Assembly (NCBI RefSeq): GCF_016906535.1
Contig: NC_057372.1
Location: 353,501-417,500, forward strand
Origin: Rhizoctonia solani
Taxonomy: Eukaryota; Basidiomycota; Agaricomycetes; Cantharellales; Ceratobasidiaceae
DNA: 64,000 nt
Direction of reading: 5' to 3'
Shown: positions 1 to 11,982 of the stretch, piece after piece
Numbering within the stretch: the stretch's first letter is position 1
Layout of the letters: every line of letters starts with the position of its first letter
Program-made: the position numbers and the translations under genes
The notes under the pieces: model-generated
What the model was told of the DNA's origin: nothing
The model's database searches: none
What the model saw: only the letters and a program-made list of their open reading frames with translations

Positions 1-719
1 AGTTTGTGAAATGTGTAGTTGTGTGTGATGTGGTGGAAGAGCGCAGGATGCTGGGAATAGGGGCGCGCAATGTTTATCAACCCCGCCCCTATCTCCTAAC
101 TTGGATATGTATAGTTTTTTAGAACGGACCGGGCTAATTGTACACAAGCATTATGTACCGCACTTTAATTCGTTACTTGAGTTCACCTAAACTATGGTGC
201 GCTGGAACTATTGTACACAGACCCAGTACTAAATAAATAATCGAATTCCGATTGGAATATATGCACTGGTGGCAAAGCGCCGGTGGCCTAATTTGGCTTA
301 GAATCTGTTTATCTTATCTTATTGGGTAGATCTCAACCTCTTCTAAATCTAACCATGTGTTCCAAATTTTAGAAGGGGGGGTCCCCCCCCTTCCAAACTG
401 CCATTCTAGACCTTTGGGACACCCCCTCCGCACGTTCCAAATATGTTTCCAAAGTGATTTCATACACAATTCCACGGTGCAAAATGCATCCAAGGTGGTC
501 TATGAATTCAAACTCAACTTTAGAACGTTTCAAATGTTCTAAAGTCCTTACGGAATTCCACCCACTAGCCGGGTGGATTGGTTTTTTGCAAAGATTGCTT
601 TGCGGTTGAGCTGTAGATTTATGACATAATACATTAATCATATATAGAGTACAACGCAATATATATGTATAAAGTAGGGTAAAGATGCAGGAGCTATAGT
701 TACAAATCAATAGGAGTGC
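1..719. other. Unassigned sequence at the window edge
   Basis: I see no gene, LTR end or inverted repeat that I can support here. Short open frames exist on both strands but none has recognisable protein character. The segment adjoins the hAT relic that follows and may be flanking chromosome or more of that transposon. Confidence 0.3.
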
Positions 720-1495
720 AATTGAGCACGTTACCCTCCAGCAAGGAGGCTACATCATCAACATTGCGTAGAACCGGTGTTTCAAACCAAGAAGAGCCAT
801 CTTAGCACAGAATGTCTCAGGCAACATTTGATGCTGTAAATGATTGTTCATCAACCTCCCGCACAAAAATGCGCACTCAACATCAACGGATGATGCTATT
901 TTATTGTTTGAGAATGACACTCAGTCAACTAAGAGTTACCTTTGGTACCATAATAAAACTGCTTACCTGGAGCACTCAAGTAGTCAATGGCAAATTTGGC
1001 AAGTCCCTAATAAGCAGAAAAGGCTGTTTGCGCTTCCCAATAGCGTAACGGACCCCCTGCAAGTCAAATTACTTTGCTGGAGATGGGTTTGGTGCGTAGA
1101 TAGCTCTCAATTGAGCCCAACTGTAGTCCACTTGTAGTTGAAGGTTTTTTGCTGAATAACCATTCGTCCTAAAGGTACTTGTCAATATCATTCTTCCCTC
1201 AGTACTAGTATAACAGTTACCTCAATATCAAGCTTGTCAGAAGTCTTTTTGGTTGTTGCAGGAGTATTTAGCATGGGCGGAGAGGGATGTAGGCTATTGA
1301 ATTGAGCCGCTACCATTGAGAAAACTTGGCTGATCTCTGCCTCTGAGCAGCCATTATTGCAGAGCCACTGTAGTTTGCGATCTGGACACATAACTGAAAG
1401 ATACAATTTGAACATGTTGTAAAGATATTTAATTTAAGCAACTCACCAACAGCAATCCAGTACACCTCTGACTTGGTAAAGAGCCCCATATACAG
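720..1495 (-). pseudogene. hAT-family transposase, C-terminal relic
   Basis: This is a degraded 3' part of a hAT transposase on the minus strand. Read in order it gives a segment like VYWIAV-VMCPDRKLQW (the region before the dimerisation domain), then SIESYLRTKP, then the dimerisation block with RYWEAQTAF, FAIDYLSAP and SSVDVECAFLCGR-NNHLQH, which matches the family pattern of a short-chain W/Y-W block followed by P-A-S-S-V-x-x-E-R-x-F-S. Two GT-AG introns fit (plus coordinates 1394-1446 and 896-966). In-frame stops interrupt the reading (one inside AY-stop-GLAKF), and the family E-R-x-F is changed to E-C-A-F. The upstream part ends abruptly at a Tc1 terminal repeat at 1496. It is dead. The family call rests on motif recognition, not on a search. 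Confidence 0.65.
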
Positions 1496-2077
1496 TATTG
1501 GACAAAACCTTGGCAAGGAATTTGATTTTGCTGCAAAATTGCTTATAACTTGTGAATCGTTGAACGTATGGGCATATAAATAGTATGGCTGGATAGCGTC
1601 ATTCCATAGCTACTGAACGCATGTAAATACAACGCGCTTGTTTAACAAACAATAGAGTTATACACAAAAGAATACGGAGAATCCCTTGACAAGGTTTTGT
1701 CTCTAAGATACATAATAAAAGTACAAGGCATGTCTAATAGAGAATTGGCTTCCCTTGGTTTTCAAAAGAAGTTCCATGCGCCTGGGCATGCTCTCAATAA
1801 GTTTCTGGCAGTAATCCACCCCAATGTCATCATAAACATCCTGAACTTGCTTCCACAATTCCAGCATCCCACCAGGGGGGCTCTTGTATTCCCCCAATTG
1901 TCTCTTGATTTTGGAACACAAATTTTCAATAGGATTCAGGTCTGGTGAGTTTGCTGGCCATTCAAGATACTCAATTCCGTGATTGTCAAGCCATTTGAGA
2001 CTTGATTTTGCAATGTGGGCATGTGCATTATCAAACTGAAACAGGACCTCCCCCTCCTTCATCCCCAAATGCTTCAG
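1496..2077 (-). pseudogene. Tc1/mariner-type transposase, C-terminal half with terminal repeat
   Basis: Minus-strand frame 1703-2068 contains FQFDNAHAHIAKSSLKWL (second catalytic Asp) and WPANSPDLNPIENL (third catalytic acidic residue), the classic Tc1 DDE end. Outside it, from a TA at about 1494-1495, runs a terminal repeat beginning CAGTATTGGACAAAACC, partly repeated in inverse at 37,760-37,935. The gene is cut at 2077/18,946 by a solo LTR with target duplication TTCAG. The missing upstream part (first catalytic Asp) lies at 18,951-19,291 on the same strand. It is inactive because of that insertion. Confidence 0.8.
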
Positions 2078-2252
2078 TATCCTAGATGTCTATAAGGACG
2101 TTGAGGAGGGTTGGTGCTTAAGGCTGTGGTGTACAAACAATAAGTTGCTTAAGGCAACAAGGAATCTATCTACAGCAATGGCCAACTATCCTACAACAAC
2201 AAGCATGCTTAAGGCGGTGGCTAGCTATCTAAGTACAATGGTAAGGCCGCTT

Positions 2253-2699
2253 TGTCACAACTAAGCTTGGACCTATGATACAAGTGGGTTTAAAGTCCAT
2301 GGCCCTATCACCAATGGACTATGAAACAGTGAAGAGGGGCAACAAAGGCCTAGGGGGTATGGTAAGGGTAGAGGGCAACAATGGCCTGGGGTGTGATGCT
2401 TAAGTAAGTGCACTAATGCTCAACAAGGGAGCAGGGCAAGGGGTAGGTAAGAGCTCAGGTGAATTGACAAAGAGGTCAAGTCTTGCTGTTCAAGCAACAA
2501 CTTGACCTTGTTTATATACATGAGGTGAGCCACATCAGAAACAACAGTGCTAAATAATGAGTCAGAAACAATTTCACATAATATATCAAATATGTCACAT
2601 GATCTTGATGAGTCATAAATATGTACCAAAAAAGGAAACTGTTTGGAAAAAAGGTAGAAAATAGTAAAAAATCATGTCATGCCAATGAAGGTCATGACA
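2253..2699 (-). repeat. Solo LTR-III
   Basis: It starts TGTCACAACTAAGC and ends GGTCATGACA. It is the reverse complement of the LTR of element D (30,848-31,296) with the same length class (447 versus 449 bp). The flanking duplication is CGCTT at 2248-2252 and TGCTT at 2700-2704, one copy having lost a CpG. Confidence 0.85.
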
Positions 2700-2727
2700 T
2701 GCTTAAGGCAGTGAGCTAGGTAGTATC

Positions 2728-3296
2728 TGTTGTAGACACACTCAATACCATGGAATTTATTCCTATTTTCTCAAATTAAAACAAAGTAGATTGGACAACA
2801 TTTTCAATCATGTGACTTCAGTGCTTATATCATACACTAAGTGCCAAGCCACGTCCCCCCTTGTGCTTATCCAGCACATGTAGCCACCTCCACCTATGAC
2901 GTCATCATGACACGTCAGTGACACGTATGCATGAGTAAGGCCAACTGCAGAGCAGGGTCCTTATTGGTTATGATATTGCATATTATGTATTTGTAATTAG
3001 CTCTTGCTTGTAATATATAAGGAGGGCAACCAACCATGGTAACACCCAGGTCAATTACCTCTTGTCACACTCCACATTGTACAAGGCCTTACAGCCAGAT
3101 CACTAAGTAGTTACAACGCCTTAAGCGTTACCTCCACTGTACTTACATAGCTTGCCATTGCCCATATGGCCTTGGTCATTGTTAATTAGTAGTCAGATGT
3201 TGTAGGGTAGAAACCACTGCCTTAAGCAGTCAGTACTTGTATTCCACACAGCCACAAGCACCCGCGCCCTTGACGTCCTTACAGACGTCTAGGACA
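2728..3296 (+). repeat. 5' LTR of element A (LTR-I)
   Basis: TGTTGTAGACAC to GACGTCTAGGACA, 569 bp. It carries a CRE-like TGACGTCA at 2897-2904 and a TATATAA box at about 3013-3020, followed some 34 nt later by AGGTCAATTACCT (3048-3060), the presumed RNA 5' end. Many differences from the 3' copy are CA in one and TG in the other, which points to ancestral CpG. Confidence 0.9.
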
Positions 3297-3312
3297 CTAG
3301 GTAATCAACCTT
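3297..3312 (+). other. Primer-binding region of element A, self-primer type
   Basis: The bases right after the 5' LTR include AGGTAATCAACCT. No TGG start of a usual tRNA-complementary site is seen. The site is an exact 13-nt complement of AGGTTGATTACCT in the 3' LTR (18,297-18,309) and an 11/13 complement of the 5' LTR copy, whose two mismatches are a CA/TG change. Confidence 0.65.
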
Positions 3313-3659
3313 AAGTTGGTTGCAAACCATGCCTACCAGCACACCCATCACTTAACTCAACAACAAGAAGGCCCCTAGTACTAGCACAAGGGAAATCAGG
3401 TGATTGGGATTGCCTTTTGCTGTCAATAATCAAACCAGCATTGTCCCCACCTAGTACCAAATTGCTATAAGGCTAATGGGTTCTAATTGTCTGCATACCA
3501 ATGGTTGCTGCACCATCTACCAGTGACCTCAGACAGCAGATACACCTGCTTGCAGACACTAGACCCTACATTACACCTGCCCACAGCTGTAATTAGCAGT
3601 ACTTACTGTTCAACGCTAGGTTGTTTGACACAGAGGTTTAGCAATAGCCGTAGTAAAGC

Positions 3660-5642
3660 GCTCATAAGTCCTGATATAGGCACCCACTAGTTCCCCTACT
3701 CCACCACCATTACCTCCCGCACTCCCCCTTGATCTTCATCCCAAGCAGCCGCCCATGCTGGACAATCATTCCCTACACATCCAATGGCAACCTGCTCCAG
3801 GCTGCCCTCTTGAGCCTGTTCCCCTGTTGATCAAGGACAGCTGGAACCCCTATTTTTGCCAGCCCCCTGTTATAACCTCCTAACATTTACCATTGGACTT
3901 GCACGTTTTTTCTGATATTTTTAGTATTTTTTACGGACTTGATATCTTTTGTTTTTCGATCACGTGATCTCGGCGCTTATTATGCCGAGATGCCGCGCCG
4001 AGATGCCGTGCCAAGGGCGCTTAGAAGGAATCCACGCTTCTGCGCAGCCCGCAGCACGCTTCTCATTTGTCTTAGCTACTTCTTTCTCTCACGCGCACAG
4101 ACCATGTAGATAGTGTGCCTTGTCTATATATACAGCAGGGAAATTGCTTGGAGACACCAAGTCGATTTTACCTTGTCTCTTACACATTAGAGAAGGTAGC
4201 CAGCCAGCTAAGTAGCCGGCCCCCAAGTAGTATCAGTAGCACTCACCCCCTTACCTGACCTACCACACCTCCAGGCCTCAGGCCCCCTCCGCATCGACCG
4301 TAGATAGTTAGTCGTCGCCTTACGTGACTTAGTAGATAGTAGTTAGCCTTAGTTAGTTAGATTACATAAGCCAGTGTAGTAGTACGGCCACAAGCGCCCG
4401 CTTCCACCAGCGTGTACCCACCTTACAGTGGTGTACGACACCCCCCTGAGCTTGGCAAAGTCTCCCTTGAGCAGGTCATCTGCCTTCTGTGGGGATTACA
4501 ATCCCAAGTCAACCCATCAAGCGGACCCTCTCAGAACAAAATGAGATTAATCAAGAGGTTTGCACCAACGTCAAGAACATCTCCCAAGCGGTCAATGTTG
4601 TCAAGGATGGGCTTGCCCAGCTCCAGCTCCCCTGGGGTCCCCACACCCCAGAAGATCAAAAACCCCCTGCGGTCAAGGAAACCCCCAGGGCTGCACCCAA
4701 AGCCAAGCCTATTGGCAAGGCTTGACCCTTCCTTGGGGCCCCAGCCCCTATCCTCTCTACAGGGGCCCCTAGGCGCAACCCCCTTGCCCTCTTCAACCCT
4801 TACCCCTCCTCTTCCTTCCCTTTGGGACCAGCTCCAGCCACCCAAGGACCTCCACCAGCGCCTGTTGTCACCCTGGCGCAGCCTCCAGCCCCCTCCACTG
4901 TAAAGGTGGACCACCCTGACACCTTCAAAGGCAAAATTGGCTTGGAGGCCAAACAATGGCTGACATGCATGTTGGCCTGGGTCCGCCTTAACCAAAGGCA
5001 GTTCCCATTGGACCTGGAGGTCCCAAGTTTCCTCCTCATGAATATGACAGAGGCTGGTGGAGCATGGGCCCACCCCCATTTGGACCAACTAGGGTCCCAC
5101 TGTGCACTCATCCAGACCATAGATGAGTTCAAAGTTGAGTTCCTGGCCGCTTTCAGCAACCCAGATGCTACCCAAGCAGTGGAGCGGAAAATCACTTCCC
5201 TCACACAGACCAGCACTTGTGCCAAATACATTACCAAGTTCCACACGCTGCAAATGGAACTTGACTGGAATGATGCTGCACTTTGGGGTCAATTTGCATG
5301 CGGACTACACTGGGAGGTCCAAAGACAAATTGCCACAAGGGAGAGGCAACCCAGAACCCTGAGGGAGCTCCAAGATGCCTCCCTCATTATTGACAATGCC
5401 CTCTGTGAGGAAAGAGCCAGCCACCTGCAACAGGGTAATAAGTCTGGTAAAACTTCAACCACCCCCAACTGGGGGGTGAGTACCGGCCAACAGGCCACCA
5501 AAACCAGTCCCCTCTCCTCTGATCCCAATTACATCTTGGAGGAAGAGCAAAATTGCCAACACACAGAAGGCCTCTGTGTGAAATGCAGTAAGGCTGGACA
5601 CAAATTTGCCAAGTGTAGGACTGGCTGGAAGGCTACCCCTAC
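3660..5642 (+). pseudogene. Element A gag, broken
   Basis: This is the capsid/nucleocapsid gene of element A, the protein that packages element RNA in virus-like particles. The best preserved part (4822 to 5642) holds the capsid region with KVDHPDTFKGKIG, AWAHPHLDQLGSH and MELDWNDAALWGQF, and ends in a zinc knuckle CVKCSKAGHKFAKC (C-x2-C-x4-H-x4-C). It aligns along its length with gag of elements B and C. An LTR-II is inserted at 3869-4440, and another follows the knuckle at 5643. The N-terminal part before 4400 is full of stops. At the gag end the slippery run has lost one A (GGGAAAG, about 7530), so even the frameshift signal is gone. Confidence 0.85.
3869..4440 (+). repeat. Solo LTR-II
   Basis: TGTTATAACCTCCTAACA to GTGGTGTACGACA, 572 bp, with a perfect CCCCC duplication on both sides inside element A gag. 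It carries CACGTGA-N4-GGCGCTTA near 3962-3980 and a TATATATA box at about 4125. Confidence 0.9.
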
Positions 5643-6197
5643 TGTTACACCCTCAAGAATGATACCATTAGACTTGCCTATTTTTTCTAATATTTTTACT
5701 ATTTTTTACGGACTCAATATCTTATGTTTTTCAATCACGTGACCTTGGCGCTTACATTGCCAAGGTGCCGTGCCAAGGTGCTGTGCCAAGGGCGCTTAGA
5801 AGAAATCCACGCTTCTGCGCAACCTGCAGCACACTTCTCATTTGTTATGTGTACTTCCTCTCTCACGTGCACAGACCATGTAAATAGTGTGTCTCTGTCT
5901 ATATATACAGCAGGGAAATTGCTTGGGACCACCAAGTTGATTTTACCTTGTCTCATATCCATTGAGGAGGATTAGTCAGCCAACTAAGTAGTTGGCCCCC
6001 AGCAGTACTCAGACGTTGACCCCCATACCTCACTCATCACACCTCCAGGCCTAAGGCCCCTTTGCCACTAGCCCCAGTAGAAGTCCACCTTAAGCGGCAA
6101 TAGTTTAGCCTTAGTACATAGTTAGATTAGCTCTGTCTGTAGTAGTACGGCCTTAAGCGCCCGCCCCACTAGCAAGTACCCACCTTACAGTGGTGTA

Positions 6198-7458
6198 CTA
6201 GCGCAAACAAAAAGTATCTGGACAAGGTCACGTGCCCAATTTCCTCTTTCATCACAATGCCCCCGTGTCGCAGTAAGGAAGTTTCGCAGCTGAATCAAGG
6301 TCGCATTTTGGCTCTACATGATGAAGGAAAAACGTATAGATATATTGAAGAACGTACTGGTGTTCCAAAATCTACAGCTTGTGATATTGTGGCAAATTAC
6401 AAGAAATACGGGTCTGCTACCCCTCGGCCCCGGCCTGGTCGCCCACCCGCCCTATCCCCTCAAACTCGGCGGTCTATTGCACGTTATCTGAAACTCTACC
6501 CAGAGAAACCATATTATGCAATTGCCAAGCTCGACGGGACTGTTACCGAGCGTCAAGTTCAGTATACTGCAAATCAAATGGGCCTCCAGCGCTATGTTGC
6601 TCGCCAGCAGCCGTACCTCTCACAGAAAATGATTGATGCTTGACTTGATTGGGCCAAGAATAACACAAATCAAAATTGGGATTGGGTAGCTTGGGCCGAC
6701 GAGTCCACAATTGACACAGGAGAGCAGCCAGTGCGACCAAAAGTTACCCGGAAGCAAGGAGAAGCATATCTACCCAAGAACATGGTCCCAAGCTTCCAAA
6801 CTGGTTGCCAAAGTGTCCCTATGTGGGGCTGCATTGCTCACAGCAAGAAGGGCCCATTGATTTGGCTCGAACTATCGCCTTGCATTGCTGGAAAGAAGGG
6901 CCGCTCAAGAGGCGGGGGGCTCACCTCAGCAGGGTATGCTGAACAAGTACTCAAAGGTCCACTCAAGGAGTTTTTGGATGAATTAGAGGCTGAGCGGGGT
7001 CACAAGATCCTCATCGTCGAGGATGGAGCACCGTTGCATAAGGGTCCACAAGCACGGGAGGCCCGGGCAGCACTGGGTATAGAACAGCTAGCCCATCCAT
7101 TGGGCTCTCCCGATCTCAATGCCATCGAGCCCATATGGCGTCTCCTCAAATCACGCGTTTTCAAGGTGCCTGGAGCTCGGAGAAATGCTGACAAGCTTTG
7201 GAAAGTGGCCAAGCGGGTTTGGGATGAACTTACAGTGGAGGATATCAACAAACACACGGGGCAGATGGATGCCCGGGTTCAAGCTATCAAAGAAGCTGAA
7301 GGGGGGCCTACTGAGTTCTAGGCAATTTATTCGAGCTAAATATGTATATTCAACTTTATTTTCTATGTTAACATTACTGTACATCAAGAAAAATGGAAGC
7401 CGGTGAATATGGGGGGGTCGCGTTGGTCACGTGTCCGGATATTTGTTGTAAGCGCTAG
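6198..7458 (+). mobile_element. Tc1-like DNA transposon in an LTR-II
   Basis: The ends are CTAGCGC and GCGCTAG inside TA duplications (6196-6197 and 7459-7460). The imperfect terminal repeats extend about 40 bp and include CACGTG. It holds one intronless transposase frame. It is about 1261 bp, normal for the family. It is among the deepest insertions in the nest. Confidence 0.85.
6257..7321 (+). pseudogene. Tc1-like transposase with one nonsense codon
   Basis: This cut-and-paste transposase would be about 354 codons. The N-terminus has a helix-turn-helix pair (YRYIEERTGVPKSTACDIV, then a basic GRPP linker typical of Tc1). The catalytic positions are WADEST (first Asp), IVEDGAPLHKG (second Asp) and GSPDLNAIEPIW (third acidic residue). 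The only visible lesion is a TGA at 6641-6643, after MIDA. Both halves are in the same frame, and CGA to TGA by CpG deamination is the simplest explanation. Everything else looks intact, so loss of function appears recent. Confidence 0.85.
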
Positions 7459-7465
7459 TACAACA

Positions 7466-10400
7466 CCTAAGGAGGATAAGGGGAAAGCCAAGGAAACCAC
7501 CAAAATAGGCAAAGACTCCAAGTACCAATTGGGAAAGAGTAAGGGTACCTGCTGCCACGTGCAAGGACCCCAAGGACTCTGGGCTTATTGAATTTTGTAA
7601 TATATTGAATAGTAACAATAGAATCTCCCCTCTGTTCACAATTTCAGTCAAGCCAGAGAAACAAGCAGAATCTTTAGAAGTCCTGATAGACTCAGGTGCC
7701 ACATCCTCATTCCTTCACCCACGCACCGCAGAATTACTCTGCCTTCCACTCATTGATCTCCCCACACCTTGCACCGTAACTATGCTTGATGGGTCAAGCC
7801 CCCAGGCTGGCAAAATCTGGAAGAAGACAATACTAACCTTCACTTACAATGGTAAAAAGATGACAGAAACTTTCCTCATCTGTAACACCGGTGATCACTT
7901 GGCCATCTTAGGCTTGAAATGGTTGGATGCTGACAATCCAGAAATTGACTGGAATTCCCACACCCTATCCTTTCTGCACATGCCACCAGAACATGTAGCC
8001 ATTGCCAAGGAAGAGGAAGCCAATCAGAACCCTCTTGAAGGAGTACCCCCCAAATACCACCAATAAACCAAGGTATTTGGAGAGGAAGAATTCAATAAAC
8101 TTCCCCCACATAGGCATTACAACATTGGCATTGAACTTACAGAAGAAGGACCCCTCAATTCCCCCCTATACAGCATGACCAATGCCAAGTCTGCCACACT
8201 GAAGGATTGGCTCAGGGATGAGTTGAGAGCTGGAAAAATTTGCCCCAGCAAGTCATCTATCAGCTCCCTGGTAATGTTTGTACCAAAAAAAGATGGTTCC
8301 TGCCGCTTGGTTGTTGACTACTGTTGCCTCAACAACCAGACAAAGAAAAATGTTTACCTGCTACCCTGTCCAGATGACCTTGTGGCCCAACTCCACAGCG
8401 CCAAGGTCTTCACTAAGTTAGATCTACAATGGGGTTACAACAACGTCCAAGTTAAAGAAGGTGACAAATGGAAAACTGCCTTCTGCACCAAGTATGGCCT
8501 GTACAAATCCTTGGTCATGACATTTGGCTTAACCAATGCTCCTGCTGCCTTCCAACACTTCATGAACAAATTGTTCAAGGATCTCCTGGATGTATGCGTC
8601 ATCATTTACCTTGATGACATCCTAATCTACTCAAAGGATGATGCAACCCACACCCAGCATGTTCACAAGGTCCTGCAATGTTTAAAGGAAAACCAGCTGT
8701 TCTGTAAGGTGTCCAAGTGCACCTTCCATGTTACCTTGGTGGAATACTTGGGGATCATTGTATCAGACAAGGGTTTCAGCCTGGATAAGCTTAAAATCCA
8801 GGCAGTCCAAGAATGGCCAACGCCCACCAAGGTCAAGGAAGTCCAGTCCTTCCTTGGGTTTGCAAACTTCCTCTGTCAATTTGTTGCCAACTTTAGTCAC
8901 ATGGCCAGACCCCTGCACAACTTGGTAAAAAAGGATACGCCGTGGAAATGGGATACTAAGGAGGAAGAGGCATTCCAGGGGCTAAAAAATGCTATCACCA
9001 ATGCCCCAGTCCTTTGTCATGCTGATCCTTCAAAGCCTTACTTCCTGGAAACAGATGCATCTGGCACAGCCCTAGGGTCCATCCTCAGTCAACAACAGGA
9101 AGACAGCCGCCTGCACCCACTTGGCTTTCTATCTGAATCATTCAAAGGAGCTGAGCAGAACTATGACACACACAACAAGGAGCTCCTAGCAATCATTTGC
9201 TCCTTTGAGTATTGGCGCATATTCCTGGAAGGGATGGAACATTCAATCACCGTATTTACAGACCATTGGAACCTTGAGTATTGGAAAGAATCCCAAACAT
9301 TCAACCAACAACACACACAGTGGCACTTACTCCTGGCCGGATATAACTTCCACATTGTTTACCAACCAGGGAAGCAGTCCAGGAAACCCAATGCTCTGTC
9401 ATGCTGCTCTGACCATGCCAACATCCCACCTGCCAACCAGACCATGCTCCCTGATCCTGTATTTGCCAATGTAGCCCTAGTTACACCTAAGAAGGAACTC
9501 CAACGCCAAATTGAGGCCGCCCTAGACCAAGACAAATCCCTGGAGGAAATAATACAATTCCTCCAAAACAAATCAAAGGCACCTCCATCCATCAAATGCA
9601 CATTTAAGGACTATCAAATGGAAGCAGGACTTCTCTTCTACCAAGGGAGGATTGTGGTTCTGAATGTAGGAACCTTACAAACGGAGCTACTAAGGATCTT
9701 CCATGACAGCCCCTTGGCCAGCCACCTGGGTAGACAACACACACTAGAACTAGTCTCAAGGAACTACTACTGGCCCAGGATCTGTGCTGACACATACTGG
9801 CACGTGGACTCCTGCAAAACTTGTCAGCAGATCAGGAAGCCCAAATATGCACCCATCCCTCCTCAGCCACTAGAACTCCCTACTTGCCTGTGGCAACATG
9901 TATCCTATGACATGATTGTAGATCTGCCTAAAGACAGTAATAGTGATTCCATCCTGGTCATTGTAGATAGCTTCACCAAGTATGTCATCCTGGTGGAATG
10001 CTCCAAGAAGCTGAAGGCTCCTGAACTAGCGGATCTATTCCTACAACATATATGGAAACGCTATGGCATGCCTGAAAAGACAATCTCAGACCAAGGAAGG
10101 GTCTTCAATAATAAATTCCTAAAAGCGCTGTACCAACATTTGGGAATAGACCCTGTCAGAGCCAACAACTACCACAGGGTAAGCCCAACAAGCTATTGCC
10201 TAGTATAGGACTTATCAGCAAGTGGGATCTAACAATGCTCTAAGGCAATTGCCAGATGAGGGGTTGGACAAGACCAATATAAGTAAAGTGCACTAATGCT
10301 GTAAAGACAGCAGGGCAAGGAACCTTTTGACAGGGACTGGTATGCTCTCAGGCAATACTCTTAAGTGTATGTCTTAGGGTAGTAGTGTTGGAAGAGGATA

Positions 10401-11391
10401 AGAGGTTGAGTTCTGAGGCTTAAGGCTCTCAGAACCCTCCTTATATATTCAACAGAGAAGGGGAAGAGTAATTACATGTACAAACATAACAACAAAGATA
10501 AGGTCACATGACCAAAGATAAGAAAGACGTGATCACATGACCTTTAGTCATGTGATAAGATTACATAATAAGCGCTAAGCGCTTAAATAGCGTAAAGATG
10601 CATATATCCATAAATCTTCATGAAAATAGCGCATATATTCACTATTTCTTCGGCTTAGTGGATTCTAAGGTGGTCACGCCTCTAGGGCATGACAGACCCT
10701 CACTTCTCCTTGGCCTATCATCTGCAAAGCAATGGGCAGACAGAATGTGTGAACCCCACAGTCAAACACTTTTTGCAAGCTTATTCTGGGATCAACCAGA
10801 AGGATTGGGTAAAATGGCTGCCAATGGTGGAATTTGCCTACAACAATGCAGTTCACAGCTCCACAGGCAAATCCCCCTTCAAGGCACTTTATGGATGGGA
10901 ACCAGCCCTCACTCCTAGTAATGTCCCAACCAATGTGCCAGAAGCAGACAAACTAGCAACGCAAATGGAAGCCCAATGGCAGGAAATAGAAGCAGCACTC
11001 TGGCAGTCATGCATGTCTTTGACTGCCGGAGAATCAGGAGAACCAGTTGAATTTGAAACTGGAGAAGAGGCCTGGCTAGATGCCAAGAACATAAAGCTGA
11101 AGACCCTGAGTCCTAAGCTAACCAAACAACGCCTAGGTCCCTTCAAAATAACCAAGAAAATCTCCAACTGCACATACTGCCTGGAACTCCTGCCATCAAT
11201 GAGGATTCACAACTTGTTCTATGTGGGACTATTGTCTAAAGTCAAGGAGGACAAGAACTGCACCTTTGAGAACCAACCACCACCCGTTACCATGGACAGA
11301 GAAGAAGAATACAAGGTAGAAGGCATAACGGATGCAGAGGAATGCAACAGGGATTGGTTCTTCAGAGTCAAGTGGAAGGGTTATGGATCAG
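7466..11391 (+). pseudogene. Element A pol (protease, RT, RNase H, integrase, part of chromodomain)
   Basis: Segments in order: protease VLIDSGATSSFLHP (7605-8066, then a stop); reverse transcriptase with FVPKKDGSCRLVVDY and IYLDDILIYS (8175 on); RNase H FLETDASGTALGSIL; integrase zinc finger HLGRQHTLELVSRNYYW...CKTCQ; integrase core YDMIVDLP...SDQGRVFNNKF. The core is cut by an LTR-IV at 10,154-10,694, then resumes (DPHFS...NGQTECVNPTVKHF) and reaches the chromodomain at EEYKVEGI...FRVKWKGYGS. Element B is inserted exactly there. The chromodomain tail (EENMWEPRKNLKNAGKFLK) reappears at 17,856-17,910. Nonsense codons at about 8065 and the insertions make it non-functional. Confidence 0.9.
10154..10694 (-). 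repeat. Solo LTR-IV
   Basis: TGTCAGAGCC to GGGCATGACA, 541 bp, with a perfect GACCC duplication (10,149-10,153 and 10,695-10,699) in the element A integrase. Orientation is inferred from TATATAAGGAGG readable on the minus strand. No internal region of this family is present in the window. Confidence 0.85.
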
Positions 11392-11982
11392 TGTCCTAGA
11401 CGTCCGTTAGGGCGTCAAGGGGGATGGCGCTTGTGGCCGCGGTGTACAATGAGAAAGTCGCAGTAAGGCGACAACAAACCTATCTACGGCGACGAGCGGC
11501 TATCCTACAACAACAAGACCGCTTAAGGCGGTGACAAGCTATCTAAGTACAACGACAAAGCCGCTTAAGGCGGTGTGGACTATCTAAGTGGCTAACTAAG
11601 TAATTGCTGGGCTGTAAGGCCCTCGTACACTGAGTGGATGCAACAAGAGGTAATCGACCTGGGTGTTACCATGGTTGGTTGGCCTCCTTATATATTACAG
11701 AGGTAGACTAATTACAAATACAGATATATGCAATACCATAACCAATAAGAACCCCGCTCCGCAGTCGGCCTTACTCATGCATACGTGTCACTGACGTGTC
11801 ATAGTGATGTCATCGGTGGAGGTGGCTATGTGTGCTGAGGTAAGCGCGGGAGGGGACGTGGCTTGGCGCTTAGCGTATGATATAAGCGCCGAAGTCACGT
11901 GATCGAAAATGTTGTCCGTTTGCTTTTGTTTAAATTCGAGAAAATGGGAATAAATTCCCTGGTATCGACTGTGTCTACGACA
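11392..11982 (-). repeat. 3' LTR of element B (LTR-I)
   Basis: 591 bp, TGTCCTAGACGTC to GTGTCTACGACA on the plus strand. The pol stop codon (TAG) is supplied by the first bases of this LTR in element orientation (TGTCGTAG). Confidence 0.92.

Larger units (their letters stand above)
5643..7465 (+). repeat. Solo LTR-II carrying a Tc1-like element
   Basis: It starts TGTTACACCC, is interrupted at a TA by a 1.26 kb Tc1-like element, and resumes with TACAACA, the usual LTR-II end. Flanks are CCTAC and CCTAA, a target duplication with one change. It sits at the 3' end of element A gag. Confidence 0.8.

Noticed and set aside
3297..3320. tRNA primer-binding site after the LTR of element A
   Set aside because: No TGG start and no tRNA 3'-end match that I recognise; complementarity to the LTR RNA start is a better fit.
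4531..5292. Long minus-strand open frames opposite gag of element A
   Set aside because: They mirror the gag coding strand, lack motifs and break where gag is interrupted; codon-bias shadows.
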